Assembly: GCA_964634465.1 (NCBI GenBank)
Contig: CAZWLY010000003.1
Location: 248,001-312,000 of the forward strand
Direction of reading: 5' to 3'
DNA length: 64,000 nucleotides
Source: CAZWLY01 sp964634465
GTDB lineage: Bacteria > Desulfobacterota > Desulfarculia > G963662305
Below are positions 1 through 7,732 of the stretch, piece by piece; the stretch's first letter is position 1; each line of letters begins with the position of its first letter. The notes below the pieces were generated by a model. That model was not told the origin of the DNA and made no database searches. It saw nothing but the letters and a program-made list of their open reading frames with translations. Position numbers and translations under genes: made by a program.

Positions 1-479
1 TACAGTCAAATAGTTTCGGAGAAAAATATCACAACGATTTCGCGATTGTTGCAATGAAGTTTAAGACGCAAATGGAAATTCTCAGGGCAGCTGAGTCGCG
101 TTTTGAAAGTGCTTTATTTGACCTAAAGCAAATAGTTCAAGCAGACCTATTTGATTCTGAGCTAGAGACCGCAAAAGAGTTACTTAAAAATGGATTTCTA
201 CGCGCCGCCGGAACAGTTGCGGGAGTTGTGCTGGAAAGGCATTTGGCGGAAGTTTGCGCTATCCATTCGATCAAATCGCGAAAAAAGAACCCCTCCATCT
301 CAGACTTTAACGACCAATTAAAGAACAATGATGTAATCGATATCCCTAATTGGCGGTTCGTACAAAGGCTTGGTGATCTGCGAAATCTTTGTGTCCACAA
401 TAAGAAGCGAGATCCAACTTATGAAGAAGTGGAAGAACTGATAGCGGGTGTTGAGAAGATATCGAAGACTCTATACTAA
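1..479 (+). CDS. HEPN-like domain protein, 5' end cut by window edge
   Basis: The reading frame is open from the left edge, so the first ATG (54) need not be the start and the gene probably begins outside the window. The visible part is about 158 residues, mostly predicted helix. It ends with an R-N-L-C-V-H motif, which fits the Rx4-6H signature of HEPN domains (known in RNases and toxin or defence proteins). The helix before it resembles DUF4145/HEPN relatives. Base composition is clearly AT-rich compared with the GC-rich genes to the right, which suggests recent acquisition. Function is not assigned; a nuclease or toxin role is only family-level inference. Confidence 0.5.
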   Translation, partial: QSNSFGEKYHNDFAIVAMKFKTQMEILRAAESRFESALFDLKQIVQADLFDSELETAKELLKNGFLRAAGTVAGVVLERHLAEVCAIHSIKSRKKNPSISDFNDQLKNNDVIDIPNWRFVQRLGDLRNLCVHNKKRDPTYEEVEELIAGVEKISKTLY

Positions 480-601
480 CCTTTCTATACAATCGTTTGC
501 AACCGACGCAGTACCCAAACAGCGATTTGCTGCGCTTCGCACCTTTCGGGCTCCTTTCGGCTACAACCTCCGGTTCTTGGGGGCCAACCTACCGGCACCG
601 C

Positions 602-772
602 ATTAACATCTCGGGGCTGCTCATCGTTACTTTCACAACCCTCGGTTTTGGCGACGTGACGCCCAAGACGACCAAGGCCGCCCTGTGGGTCATGGCCGAG
701 GTCGTCGTCGGCTACATCATGCTCGGCGGGCTGATCTCCATCCTGGCCAACAAGCTGGCCCGGCGGAGCTGA
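602..772 (+). pseudogene. C-terminal remnant of a potassium-channel-like (Ion_trans_2) protein
   Basis: The last 55 or so residues of this frame read as the end of a two-TM ion channel. A pore loop with the selectivity filter T-T-L-G-F-G-D is followed by a hydrophobic helix and an A-N-K-L-A-R-R-S tail. The upstream part of the open frame (from 497) does not look like channel sequence: the first TM and N-terminal region are absent. The remnant lies directly after the AT-rich HEPN gene, as if an insertion had removed the 5' part. It is probably not functional. Assigning the channel family from filter plus TM2 is fairly safe; the disruption mechanism is inference. Confidence 0.6.
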
Positions 773-904
773 GGCCGCAGGCCCCATCCCTCTTTAACCA
801 ACCCCTTGGCAGGAGCCGGCTCTGAACCATCGCGGCCGGGGAGAATCACAAACGCCCTCCGCCCCACGCTCTCTCCCCTCCCTCTCTACACTCCTAAAAA
901 CCGT

Positions 905-934
905 TTGCCTCTCAACCCCTCCCCTTGTTAGAAT
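905..934 (+). promoter_or_regulatory. Possible sigma70 promoter for purL, almost leaderless
   Basis: TTGCCT (905-910) and TAGAAT (929-934) are separated by 18 bases. Transcription would begin only a few bases before the purL ATG at 944. No Shine-Dalgarno sequence is visible before that ATG. Confidence 0.35.
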
Positions 935-943
935 CCGACCATC

Positions 944-3943
944 ATGAAACCGTCACGACTCGAGATCGCGCTCAAGCCGGAGCTGTTCGATCCGGCCGGG
1001 GCCTCGTTGGCCAAAAAAGCCAAGAATTACTTGAACCTGAACATCGCCTCGGCCCGCCGGATCGACGTCCTGACCTTCGACCTGCCCCTGTCCGCCGCGG
1101 AGCTCGACGAGGTCCGCCGGGAGATCTTCACCAACCCGGTGACCCACGTCTCGTCCTTTTCACCGCTGGCGGACGACTTCGACTGGCTCATCTGGATCGG
1201 GCTTCGCCCCGGCGTCAAGGACAACCCCGGCGACACGGCCAAGGAGGCGGTGGAGAGCCACTTCAGGCGTAAGTTCGGCGAGGGCGACAAGGTCTTCGCC
1301 TCGTTGATGTATGTCCTCAAAGCCCCCGAGCTTAGGCGGGAGCAGGTCGAGCTGATCGCCTCGGAGCTTTTGGCCAACGACCTCATCCAGCGCTGGCGGA
1401 TCATTTCCAGGGACGAATGGGACCCGCAAGTCGGCATCGGCCTGGAACTGCCCAAGGTGGAGCTGACCACTCAGCCGGTCTTCATGGAGATGGACATCCC
1501 GACCGACGAGGCGTTGATGGCCCTGTCCGAAGCCCGCTCCCTGGCCCTCTACCCGGCCGACGTACCGGTGATCAGGGCCTACTTCGACCGGGCCGAGAAG
1601 GCGGCCGAGCGAAAGCGGGTCGGGCTGACGGCCAAGCCGACCGACGTCGAGCTGGAGTTCATCTCCCAGGCCCGCTCGGACCACTGCAACCACAACACGT
1701 TCAGAGGCGTCTTCACCTACCGGGATCTGGCCACCGGCGAGAGCGAGGTCATAAACAACCTCTTCGCCACCTGCATCAAAGAGCCGACCCTGAAGATTCA
1801 GGCCGAAAAGGACTGGGTCGTCTCGGTGCTGTGGGACAACGCCGGCGTGGCCAAGCTCGATGACGACTGGCTCTACACCGTCACCGGCGAGACCCACAAC
1901 TCGCCGTCCAACATGGAGGCCTACGGCGGGGCGATCACCGGCATCGTCGGCGTCTACCGCGATCCTTTGGGCACCGGGCTGGGCTCCAGGCTCTTTCTGG
2001 GCGCCTACGGCTACTGCGTCGGCCCGTTGGATTACGCCGGGCCGCTCAAGCCGCACCTCCATCCCCGACGGCTGTTGGACGGCGTCATCGAGGGCGTCAA
2101 GGACGGCGGCAACAAGTCGGGCGTGCCGACCGGCTACGGCCTGGTCTACTTTGACAAGCGCTATCTCGGCAAGTGCCTGGTCTACGTCACCGCCCTGGGC
2201 GTCATGCCCAAAAAGGCGGCCGGGAAGAACACCTGGGAGAAGAAACCCCAGCCCGGCGACCTGGTGATCATGGCCGGCGGCCGGGTGGGCAAGGACGGCA
2301 TCCACGGCGTAACCGCCTCCAGCAAGGGCTACTCCGACAAGACCCCGGCCGGCCACGTCCAGATCGGCGACCCCTACACCCAGAAGAAACTGATGGACTT
2401 CATCCTGGAGGTCCGGGACGAGGGGCTGATCACCTTCATCACCGACAACGGCGGCGGCGGGCTGTCCTCGTCCATCGGGGAGTCGGCCCGGCTCTCCGGC
2501 GGGGCCGAAGTCTGGCTGGACAAAGTCCCCCTGAAGTACCCCGGGCTCAAGCTGTGGGAGATCTGGGTCAGCGAGAGCCAAGAGCGGATGACCATGGCCC
2601 TGCCGCCCGAGAATGAAAAGCGCTTCTTCGAGCTGGCCGAGAAGCACGCCGTGGAGGCGACGGTAATCGGCCGCTACACCGACACCGGCAAGCTCCACCT
2701 GAGCTATGACGGCGTCACCTGCGCCTTTGTGGACGTCGATTTCACCGACAAGGGCTTCCCCCAGTGGGAGTTCGAGGCCGAGTGGCGCCCGCCCGAGATG
2801 CGGGGCCTGACCGAGCCGGTCATCACCGAGCCAAAGGACTGGGCCCGGCTGCTAACCGACCTCCTGGCCACGCCCAACCTGGCCGCCAAGAATTGGATCA
2901 TCCGCCAGTACGACCACGAGGTCCAGGGCGGGGCGGTGATAAAACCCCTCTGCGGGGTCGATCGCGACGTGCCCGCCGACGCCAGCGTCTATCGCCCAAT
3001 CTTGGAATCGAGGCGCGGCCTGGCCTTGAGCCAGTGCCTCAATCCGTCCTACGGCGACATCGACACCTACCACATGACCGCCGCCACCTTGGACGAGGCC
3101 GTCCGGCGGCTGATCGCCGTCGGGGCCGATCCGGAGCAGATCGGCGCGGTGGACAACTTCTGCTGGCCGAGCATCATCTACGACCCCAAAACCAACCCCG
3201 ACGGCAAGTACAAGGCGGCCCAACTGGTCCGCTCGTGTCTGGCCTTAAGGGACGTCTGCCTGAGCTACGGCGTACCGCTGCTCTCCGGCAAGGATTCGAT
3301 GTACGTCGATGGCCGCTTGGCCGGACCCTACGGCGAGCGGCGCAAGATCTCCGGCCCGCCGTCGCTCCAGATCACCGCCACCTCGATCGTGCCCGACATC
3401 ACCGAGGCGGTGACCATCGAGCCCAAGGCGGCCGGCGATCTGGTCTATCTTCTGGGCGAGACGCATGACGAGCTGGGCGGGTCGGCCTACTACGAATTCA
3501 TGGGTCAGGTCGGATTGAACGCACCCCGGCTCCACCCAGGCGAGACCTGGCCGCTCTACACGGCGCTTCATAAGGCCATCCGAAGCGGCTTGGTCTGCTC
3601 GGCCAAGGTGTTGGCCCGGGGCGGGCTGGCCGTGGCCTCGGCCCTGGCCTGCTTCGCCTCCGGCCTGGGGCTGGAGCTCGACCTGGACGCCATGTCGGCC
3701 GATTCCGACCTGGGCGCGGCGGCCCGGCTGATGTCGGAATCCTGCGGCCGCTTCCTGGTCACCGTCGCCCCCAACGATCGGGCCGAGTTCGAGCGAGTGA
3801 TGGCCGGGAGAACCTTCGCCCTCGTCGGTCTGGTTACGGCCGAGCCAAAATTGATCTTCCGCCGCGGGGCGGAGACGATCATGGCCGCCGAGACGGCCGA
3901 ACTCAAGGCGGCCTGGCTGGCCCCGTTCGGAGGTCTGGTATGA
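944..3943 (+). CDS. purL: Phosphoribosylformylglycinamidine synthase, long PurSL-type
   Basis: This 999-residue enzyme converts FGAR, ATP and glutamine-derived ammonia to FGAM in de novo purine synthesis. The first 170 or so residues look like a fused PurS-like region. They are followed by the two synthetase halves, with a D-H-C-N-H-N-T motif near 246, G-E-T-H-N-S-P near 315, a D-N-G-G-G-G-L segment in the first AIRS C-domain and S-G-K-D-S-M in the second half. It lacks the glutaminase domain, which is supplied by the next gene: the TGA overlaps the purQ ATG by four bases. The start is the ATG at 944, although no clear ribosome binding site precedes it. Confidence 0.93.
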   Translation: MKPSRLEIALKPELFDPAGASLAKKAKNYLNLNIASARRIDVLTFDLPLSAAELDEVRREIFTNPVTHVSSFSPLADDFDWLIWIGLRPGVKDNPGDTAKEAVESHFRRKFGEGDKVFASLMYVLKAPELRREQVELIASELLANDLIQRWRIISRDEWDPQVGIGLELPKVELTTQPVFMEMDIPTDEALMALSEARSLALYPADVPVIRAYFDRAEKAAERKRVGLTAKPTDVELEFISQARSDHCNHNTFRGVFTYRDLATGESEVINNLFATCIKEPTLKIQAEKDWVVSVLWDNAGVAKLDDDWLYTVTGETHNSPSNMEAYGGAITGIVGVYRDPLGTGLGSRLFLGAYGYCVGPLDYAGPLKPHLHPRRLLDGVIEGVKDGGNKSGVPTGYGLVYFDKRYLGKCLVYVTALGVMPKKAAGKNTWEKKPQPGDLVIMAGGRVGKDGIHGVTASSKGYSDKTPAGHVQIGDPYTQKKLMDFILEVRDEGLITFITDNGGGGLSSSIGESARLSGGAEVWLDKVPLKYPGLKLWEIWVSESQERMTMALPPENEKRFFELAEKHAVEATVIGRYTDTGKLHLSYDGVTCAFVDVDFTDKGFPQWEFEAEWRPPEMRGLTEPVITEPKDWARLLTDLLATPNLAAKNWIIRQYDHEVQGGAVIKPLCGVDRDVPADASVYRPILESRRGLALSQCLNPSYGDIDTYHMTAATLDEAVRRLIAVGADPEQIGAVDNFCWPSIIYDPKTNPDGKYKAAQLVRSCLALRDVCLSYGVPLLSGKDSMYVDGRLAGPYGERRKISGPPSLQITATSIVPDITEAVTIEPKAAGDLVYLLGETHDELGGSAYYEFMGQVGLNAPRLHPGETWPLYTALHKAIRSGLVCSAKVLARGGLAVASALACFASGLGLELDLDAMSADSDLGAAARLMSESCGRFLVTVAPNDRAEFERVMAGRTFALVGLVTAEPKLIFRRGAETIMAAETAELKAAWLAPFGGLV

Positions 3944-4758
3944 GCGGCGCGCTCAGGGGCCTGGTGCTGACCGGCTACGGCATCAACTGCGATCTGGAAT
4001 CGGCCTACGCCCTCAAGATGGCCGGATTTGAGGCCGATCGGGTCCACATCAACCAGCTCGTCGCCGGCGAGGTCAAATTGACCGACTACCGCCTGTTCGT
4101 GGTCGACGGCGGCTTCGCCTGGGCCGACGATCACGGAGCCGGGGTGCTGCTGGCCCATCGCCTGAAAAGCAACCTGGCCGCCGAACTCAAGGCTTTCATC
4201 GCCGACGGCAACCTGGTCATCGGCATCTGCAACGGCTTCCAAGCCCTGGTGAACCTGGGTCTGCTGCCGGCCTTCGACGGCCGCTGGGAGAGGGAGGTGG
4301 CCCTTTTGGCCAATGACTGCGGCAACTTCAGGGACGACTGGGTCACCCTGGCCTTCAATCCGGATTGCCCGTCGGTCTTCACCCGCGGTCTGACCACCCT
4401 GGAGTTGCCCATCCGCCACGGCGAAGGCAAGCTCTACGCCGAGCCGGCCGTCATCGACCGGCTGGAGCGTGACAATCTGGTCGCCGCCCGTTACGCCGAC
4501 GCCGATGGCGCCCCGGCCGGGGGCAAGTTCCCCTTGAATCCGAACGGCTCCATCAACGACATCGCCGCCCTTTCCGACCCCACCGGACGGGTGCTGGGCC
4601 TGATGCCCCACCCCGAGGCTTACAACCATCTGACCAACCACCCCCAGTGGGCGGCCAGGGTCAACGCCCTCAAAAGAGCCGGTCGAGAGGTGGACTGGCG
4701 AGGCGAGGGGCTGGCCCTCTTCGACAACGCCCGCCGCTACTTGGTCAACCAACCCTGA
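3940..4758 (+). CDS. purQ: FGAM synthase glutaminase subunit PurQ
   Basis: This 272-residue class I glutamine amidotransferase feeds ammonia to PurL. The nucleophile elbow G-I-C-N-G-F-Q is near residue 95, and the catalytic His/Glu pair is in M-P-H-P-E near the C-terminus. The start ATG overlaps the purL stop as ATGA, so the two subunits are probably translationally coupled. At 272 residues it is longer than the short PurQ (about 225) used with separate PurS. This matches the partner of the roughly 1000-residue PurL found in several Desulfobacterota. Confidence 0.92.
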   Translation: MSGALRGLVLTGYGINCDLESAYALKMAGFEADRVHINQLVAGEVKLTDYRLFVVDGGFAWADDHGAGVLLAHRLKSNLAAELKAFIADGNLVIGICNGFQALVNLGLLPAFDGRWEREVALLANDCGNFRDDWVTLAFNPDCPSVFTRGLTTLELPIRHGEGKLYAEPAVIDRLERDNLVAARYADADGAPAGGKFPLNPNGSINDIAALSDPTGRVLGLMPHPEAYNHLTNHPQWAARVNALKRAGREVDWRGEGLALFDNARRYLVNQP

Positions 4759-4770
4759 GGAGGACGAGAC

Positions 4771-5481
4771 ATGGCCGCCGGCAGCCTTCGCTTTCTGGGG
4801 CACGCTTTTTTTGAATTCACCACCGCCGCGGGCAAGGTCGTTTTGTTGGATCCCTGGACGGCCGACGACGGCAACCCGGCCTGCCCGCTCAACAGAGCCG
4901 ACATCGACAAGGCGGACCTGATCCTGGTCAGCCACGACCACTTCGACCACATCGGCTCCCTGGTCCCCCTGGCCGAACAGACCGGAGCCCTGGTCGGCGG
5001 GTTGGTCCAGACCATGGCCCGAATCATCGACGAGGGCTTCGACGCCGACAAGGTGGTCAACTTCGGCAGCGGCTACCACTTCGGCGGCGGGGTCAACCTG
5101 GACTGGATCAGCATCACCGCCGTGCCGGCCTGGCACTCATCCGACACGGCCGCCGCCTCGGGAACGGTGCTCAGGACGGCCGACGGGACCTGCATCTACC
5201 ACGCCGGTGACACCGGCCTCTTCGGCGACATGTCCCTCTACGGCCAGCTCTACCCGATGGACGTGGCGCTGCTGCCCATCGGCGGCGTGTTCACCATGGA
5301 CATCATCCAGGCCACTTTGGCCGTGGGCCTGTTGCGGCCCAAGCAGGTCGTCCCGATGCACTACGCCTCGTTCCCCATCCTGGCCGACTCGGCCGACGAT
5401 TTCGTTAAGCTGTGCCGGGAGACCGCGCCCGAGGTGAAGGTCTCGCCGCTCAAGCCGGGGGAGACCCTGGTCCTTGGCTGA
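4771..5481 (+). CDS. UPF0173-type metallo-beta-lactamase-fold hydrolase
   Basis: This 236-residue protein has the MBL-fold signature H-D-H-F-D-H near residues 52-57, then H-A-G-D-T-G near 147 and P-M-H-Y near 194. These are the metal ligands of the UPF0173 group. A strong GAGGAGG sits just before the ATG. The gene is 12 bases after purQ and overlaps the next gene by 8 bases, so it is co-transcribed with the purine genes. The biochemical substrate of UPF0173 proteins is not established and the operon does not settle it. Confidence 0.85.
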   Translation: MAAGSLRFLGHAFFEFTTAAGKVVLLDPWTADDGNPACPLNRADIDKADLILVSHDHFDHIGSLVPLAEQTGALVGGLVQTMARIIDEGFDADKVVNFGSGYHFGGGVNLDWISITAVPAWHSSDTAAASGTVLRTADGTCIYHAGDTGLFGDMSLYGQLYPMDVALLPIGGVFTMDIIQATLAVGLLRPKQVVPMHYASFPILADSADDFVKLCRETAPEVKVSPLKPGETLVLG

Positions 5482-6532
5482 GGGGCCGACCATAAGCCGA
5501 CTCAAGGAGGCCCAGCAGGTCGAAATCGACCTGTTGGTGCTGTCCAAAAGCCTCCAGACCACCAAAAACGGCCAACCGTACCTGAGCCTGGAGTTGGGCG
5601 ACAAGACCGGCCGGATCGACGGCAAGGTCTGGGACGAGGCCGAGAAGCTCAACGCCGTCTTCGACGAAGGCGACGCCGTCCGGCTCAAGGGCCGGGTGGG
5701 CTCGTATCAGGGTCGCAAACAGATCGTCATCACCGATTTGAAGCGGCTGGAGGGCCAGGCCGCCGACCCGGCCCGATTCCTGAAATCGGCCGAGCGGCCC
5801 GCGGGCGAGATGATGGCCGAGTTGCTGGCGCTGGCCGACTCCCTGGCCGAGCCCTTCAACACCGTCTGCCGGGCGGTGCTGACCGATCCTGAAACAGCCG
5901 AGCGACTGGCCACGGCCCCGGCGGCCAAGCACGCCCACCACGCCTACCTCGGCGGCCTCATCGAACACACCCTGTCCGTGGCCCGTCTGGCCGAGCGCAT
6001 CGCCCGCCACTATCCCTTTCTCCGTCGCGACCTGCTGCTGGCCGGCGCTCTGCTCCACGACGTGGGCAAGGCCTTGGAGCTGGACCTGAAGCCGGGGCCG
6101 GACTACTCCACCTCCGGTCGGCTCATAGGTCACGTCGTCTTGGGCGTGGAAATGGTCCGCCGCCACCTGCCCGACGATATGGACCCGAAGCTGGCCGACG
6201 AACTCTTGCACCTGATCGTCTCCCACCACGGCCTGCTGGAGTTTGGCTCGCCCCGGCTGCCCCAGACCCTGGAGGCGGTGGCGCTGAACTTGGCCGACGA
6301 TCTGGACGCCAAGATGGCCGGCATGAAGGCCCGGCTGGATGAAGCCGAGGACGAATGGACCGGCTTCGTCAGAATCTACGACCGCCACCTCTATCGCGGC
6401 GTGCAAGGCCATTCCTCCGCCGCCGCTCCGGAGCCGACGAACGACGATCAGGCGGGCGAGACGACCGGAAGGCGGCGTTCGCGCCGGAAACAAAGCGACG
6501 ACCAATCCGGCGGGCCGGGCCTGTTCGGCTGA
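5474..6532 (+). CDS. OB-fold + HD-domain protein, YhaM-like 3'-5' exoribonuclease family
   Basis: The 352-residue product begins with an OB-fold nucleic-acid-binding segment (about 10-95). An HD metal-dependent phosphohydrolase domain (about 150-310) follows, containing H-D-V-G-K near 195 and S-H-H-G-L near 238. The C-terminus is a basic, low-complexity tail. OB plus HD is the architecture of YhaM, which trims RNA and single-stranded DNA from the 3' end. The start is a TTG at 5474, overlapping the end of the MBL gene. A nuclease role is family inference. Confidence 0.78.
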   Translation: MAEGPTISRLKEAQQVEIDLLVLSKSLQTTKNGQPYLSLELGDKTGRIDGKVWDEAEKLNAVFDEGDAVRLKGRVGSYQGRKQIVITDLKRLEGQAADPARFLKSAERPAGEMMAELLALADSLAEPFNTVCRAVLTDPETAERLATAPAAKHAHHAYLGGLIEHTLSVARLAERIARHYPFLRRDLLLAGALLHDVGKALELDLKPGPDYSTSGRLIGHVVLGVEMVRRHLPDDMDPKLADELLHLIVSHHGLLEFGSPRLPQTLEAVALNLADDLDAKMAGMKARLDEAEDEWTGFVRIYDRHLYRGVQGHSSAAAPEPTNDDQAGETTGRRRSRRKQSDDQSGGPGLFG

Positions 6533-6708
6533 CACCCCACCAATCGACCCGCCGCCGCAGAGAGCCAGCAGCCGGCCGGCGATCGCTCACACCCGGACAG
6601 GACAAGCCGCGTCCTGAAGCCCTCTTGCCCCCCCGAGAGACCCATTCCCCATCCTTCGTCAGAAGACTTGATAGTTCTACATGATGTGGCAGGGCTCCCC
6701 TTCATTAA

Positions 6709-6826
6709 CAACATATTGTTGCTTAGCCCTTGACCCGATTTTTCGTCACGGCTACTATGGGGCTCATGGCAAGCGACATAAGGATATAGTCATACCCCAA
6801 AATCACAAACATTAGTTGTTTGCTTA
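6709..6826. repeat. Pair of operator-like sites spaced exactly 100 bp apart
   Basis: TTGTTGCTTA (6716-6725) recurs as TTGTTTGCTTA (6816-6826). Each copy lies in a small dyad: CAACA-TAT-TGTTG at 6709-6721 and CAAAC-N7-GTTTG at 6806-6822. The sites bracket the promoter at 6730-6758 in an AT-rich island. This looks like a repressor-binding arrangement for the small-gene operon that follows. The rest of 6533-6852 holds no gene I can support. Confidence 0.45.
6730..6758 (+). promoter_or_regulatory. Sigma70-type promoter of the small-gene operon
   Basis: TTGACC (6730-6735) and TACTAT (6753-6758) are separated by 17 bases. The promoter lies about 95 bases upstream of the first small gene and between the two dyad elements. 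Confidence 0.6.
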
Positions 6827-6852
6827 ATGGAGTCCAACATTGGGGAGGGTTG

Positions 6853-6996
6853 ATGAAAACAACAGCCAGAAAGTGTTTGAAATGCGATCGGCCCATTCCG
6901 GCCAGCCGTTGGCTCTGCCCGGCTTGCCGCCAGGAAAACCGGAGCTACGCCCTCGAGGCCGAGGGCGTGGTCGATCTCTACGGTGACGAGGACTGA
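6853..6996 (+). CDS. Small zinc-ribbon protein (47 aa)
   Basis: A 47-codon frame starts at an ATG preceded by GGGGAGGG. Cysteines 8, 11, 22 and 25 form a CxxC-x10-CxxC zinc-ribbon knuckle; the tail is acidic. It opens a run of four tightly packed small genes and its stop is 3 bases before the next ATG. I do not recognise a named family. A metal-bound adaptor or DNA/RNA-binding role is possible but not shown. Confidence 0.6.
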   Translation: MKTTARKCLKCDRPIPASRWLCPACRQENRSYALEAEGVVDLYGDED

Positions 6997-6999
6997 GAC

Positions 7000-7176
7000 A
7001 TGATCGATCGCCAATCGGTCTACGCCGCCATCGATCGGTTCTGCCGGTTGCAATGCCCTTACGGCCCGGCCGAGTTCGAGTGTTTCGAGTGCCTGCTCCT
7101 GGAACATCGCCGGCTGAGCGCGGCCGAACACCGGCGACTTTACGGCGCGGAGGATGGAGCATGCGTCCCTTTGTAA
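7000..7176 (+). CDS. Small cysteine-rich protein (58 aa), unknown
   Basis: The 58-codon frame has four cysteines at 15, 19, 28 and 31 (C-x3-C-x8-C-x2-C), suggesting a second metal-binding mini-protein. The start ATG follows the zinc-ribbon stop by 3 bases, and the 3' end overlaps the next gene by 16 bases. That kind of packing supports real translation. There is no family match that I recognise. Confidence 0.5.
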   Translation: MIDRQSVYAAIDRFCRLQCPYGPAEFECFECLLLEHRRLSAAEHRRLYGAEDGACVPL

Positions 7177-7475
7177 GCGTCGGGCAGGCCCTGAAGTTCT
7201 ATCGGCGCATGGCCGGTTCTTTGTCCCAAGCCAGAAGCGTCACTCTGACTCCCAGAATCCAGGGCGACGATCCGGCCGGACGAACCGAGGACATCCTGGC
7301 CGTCTGCCTGTCGGTGGCCGCTTGTCTCAGGGTTCTCGACCGGGACGAGATGGCGGCGGTGGACAAGATTTTGGCCGAGCCCCGGCGTCGGCCCGAGGAA
7401 GCCCTGGCGCGGACCTATCACCGGGCCATGACCAAACTGGGAAAAGAGATGAGGCGGCGCGGCGTGGTCGGCTAG
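7161..7475 (+). CDS. Unknown 104-aa protein in small-gene operon
   Basis: The ATG at 7161 follows a GGAGGATGGAG stretch and overlaps the end of the preceding gene. The product is basic and largely helical. A first half with a conserved-looking Y-R-R-M-A-G-S-L-S-Q-A-R run is followed by an acidic D-R-D-E-M segment and a basic C-terminus. Its length and lack of cysteines set it apart from the two small proteins before it. The more upstream in-frame starts (from 7053) run through the preceding gene and are unlikely. I do not recognise the family; phage/plasmid accessory proteins often look like this. Confidence 0.55.
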   Translation: MRPFVSVGQALKFYRRMAGSLSQARSVTLTPRIQGDDPAGRTEDILAVCLSVAACLRVLDRDEMAAVDKILAEPRRRPEEALARTYHRAMTKLGKEMRRRGVVG

Positions 7476-7505
7476 ACGTTGAAGTTGACGACTCAGGAGG
7501 ACGAA

Positions 7506-7685
7506 ATGGAGAAACTGTATTCACTCTATCAGGTGGCCCGGATTTTCAGCGTTGACTACCAGACGGTCTGGCGGTGGGTCAAAGCCGGTAAGCTGGACGC
7601 CTTCAAGACGCCGGGCAATCAGTGGCGGGTGCGGGCCAGCGCCGTGGAAAGCCACATGAACTCCTCGCCGGGCGGCCGGTTCTGA
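7506..7685 (+). CDS. Excisionase/MerR-type helix-turn-helix protein (59 aa)
   Basis: The ATG at 7506 lies five bases after AGGAGG, which fixes the start over an upstream in-frame TTG. The 59 residues form one winged HTH of the excisionase family: L-Y-Q-V-A-R-I-F-x-V-D-Y-Q-T-V-W-R-W-V-K-A-G-K, then P-G-N-Q-W-R-V as the wing. Such proteins bind repeats at attachment sites or promoters. It closes the small-gene operon and is the natural candidate to bind the paired dyads upstream (inference). Confidence 0.75.
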   Translation: MEKLYSLYQVARIFSVDYQTVWRWVKAGKLDAFKTPGNQWRVRASAVESHMNSSPGGRF

Positions 7686-7732
7686 GAAGCGGGCCTCGGC
7701 CTGAAAGGGGGCGGGCCGGTGGGCGGCCTTCC

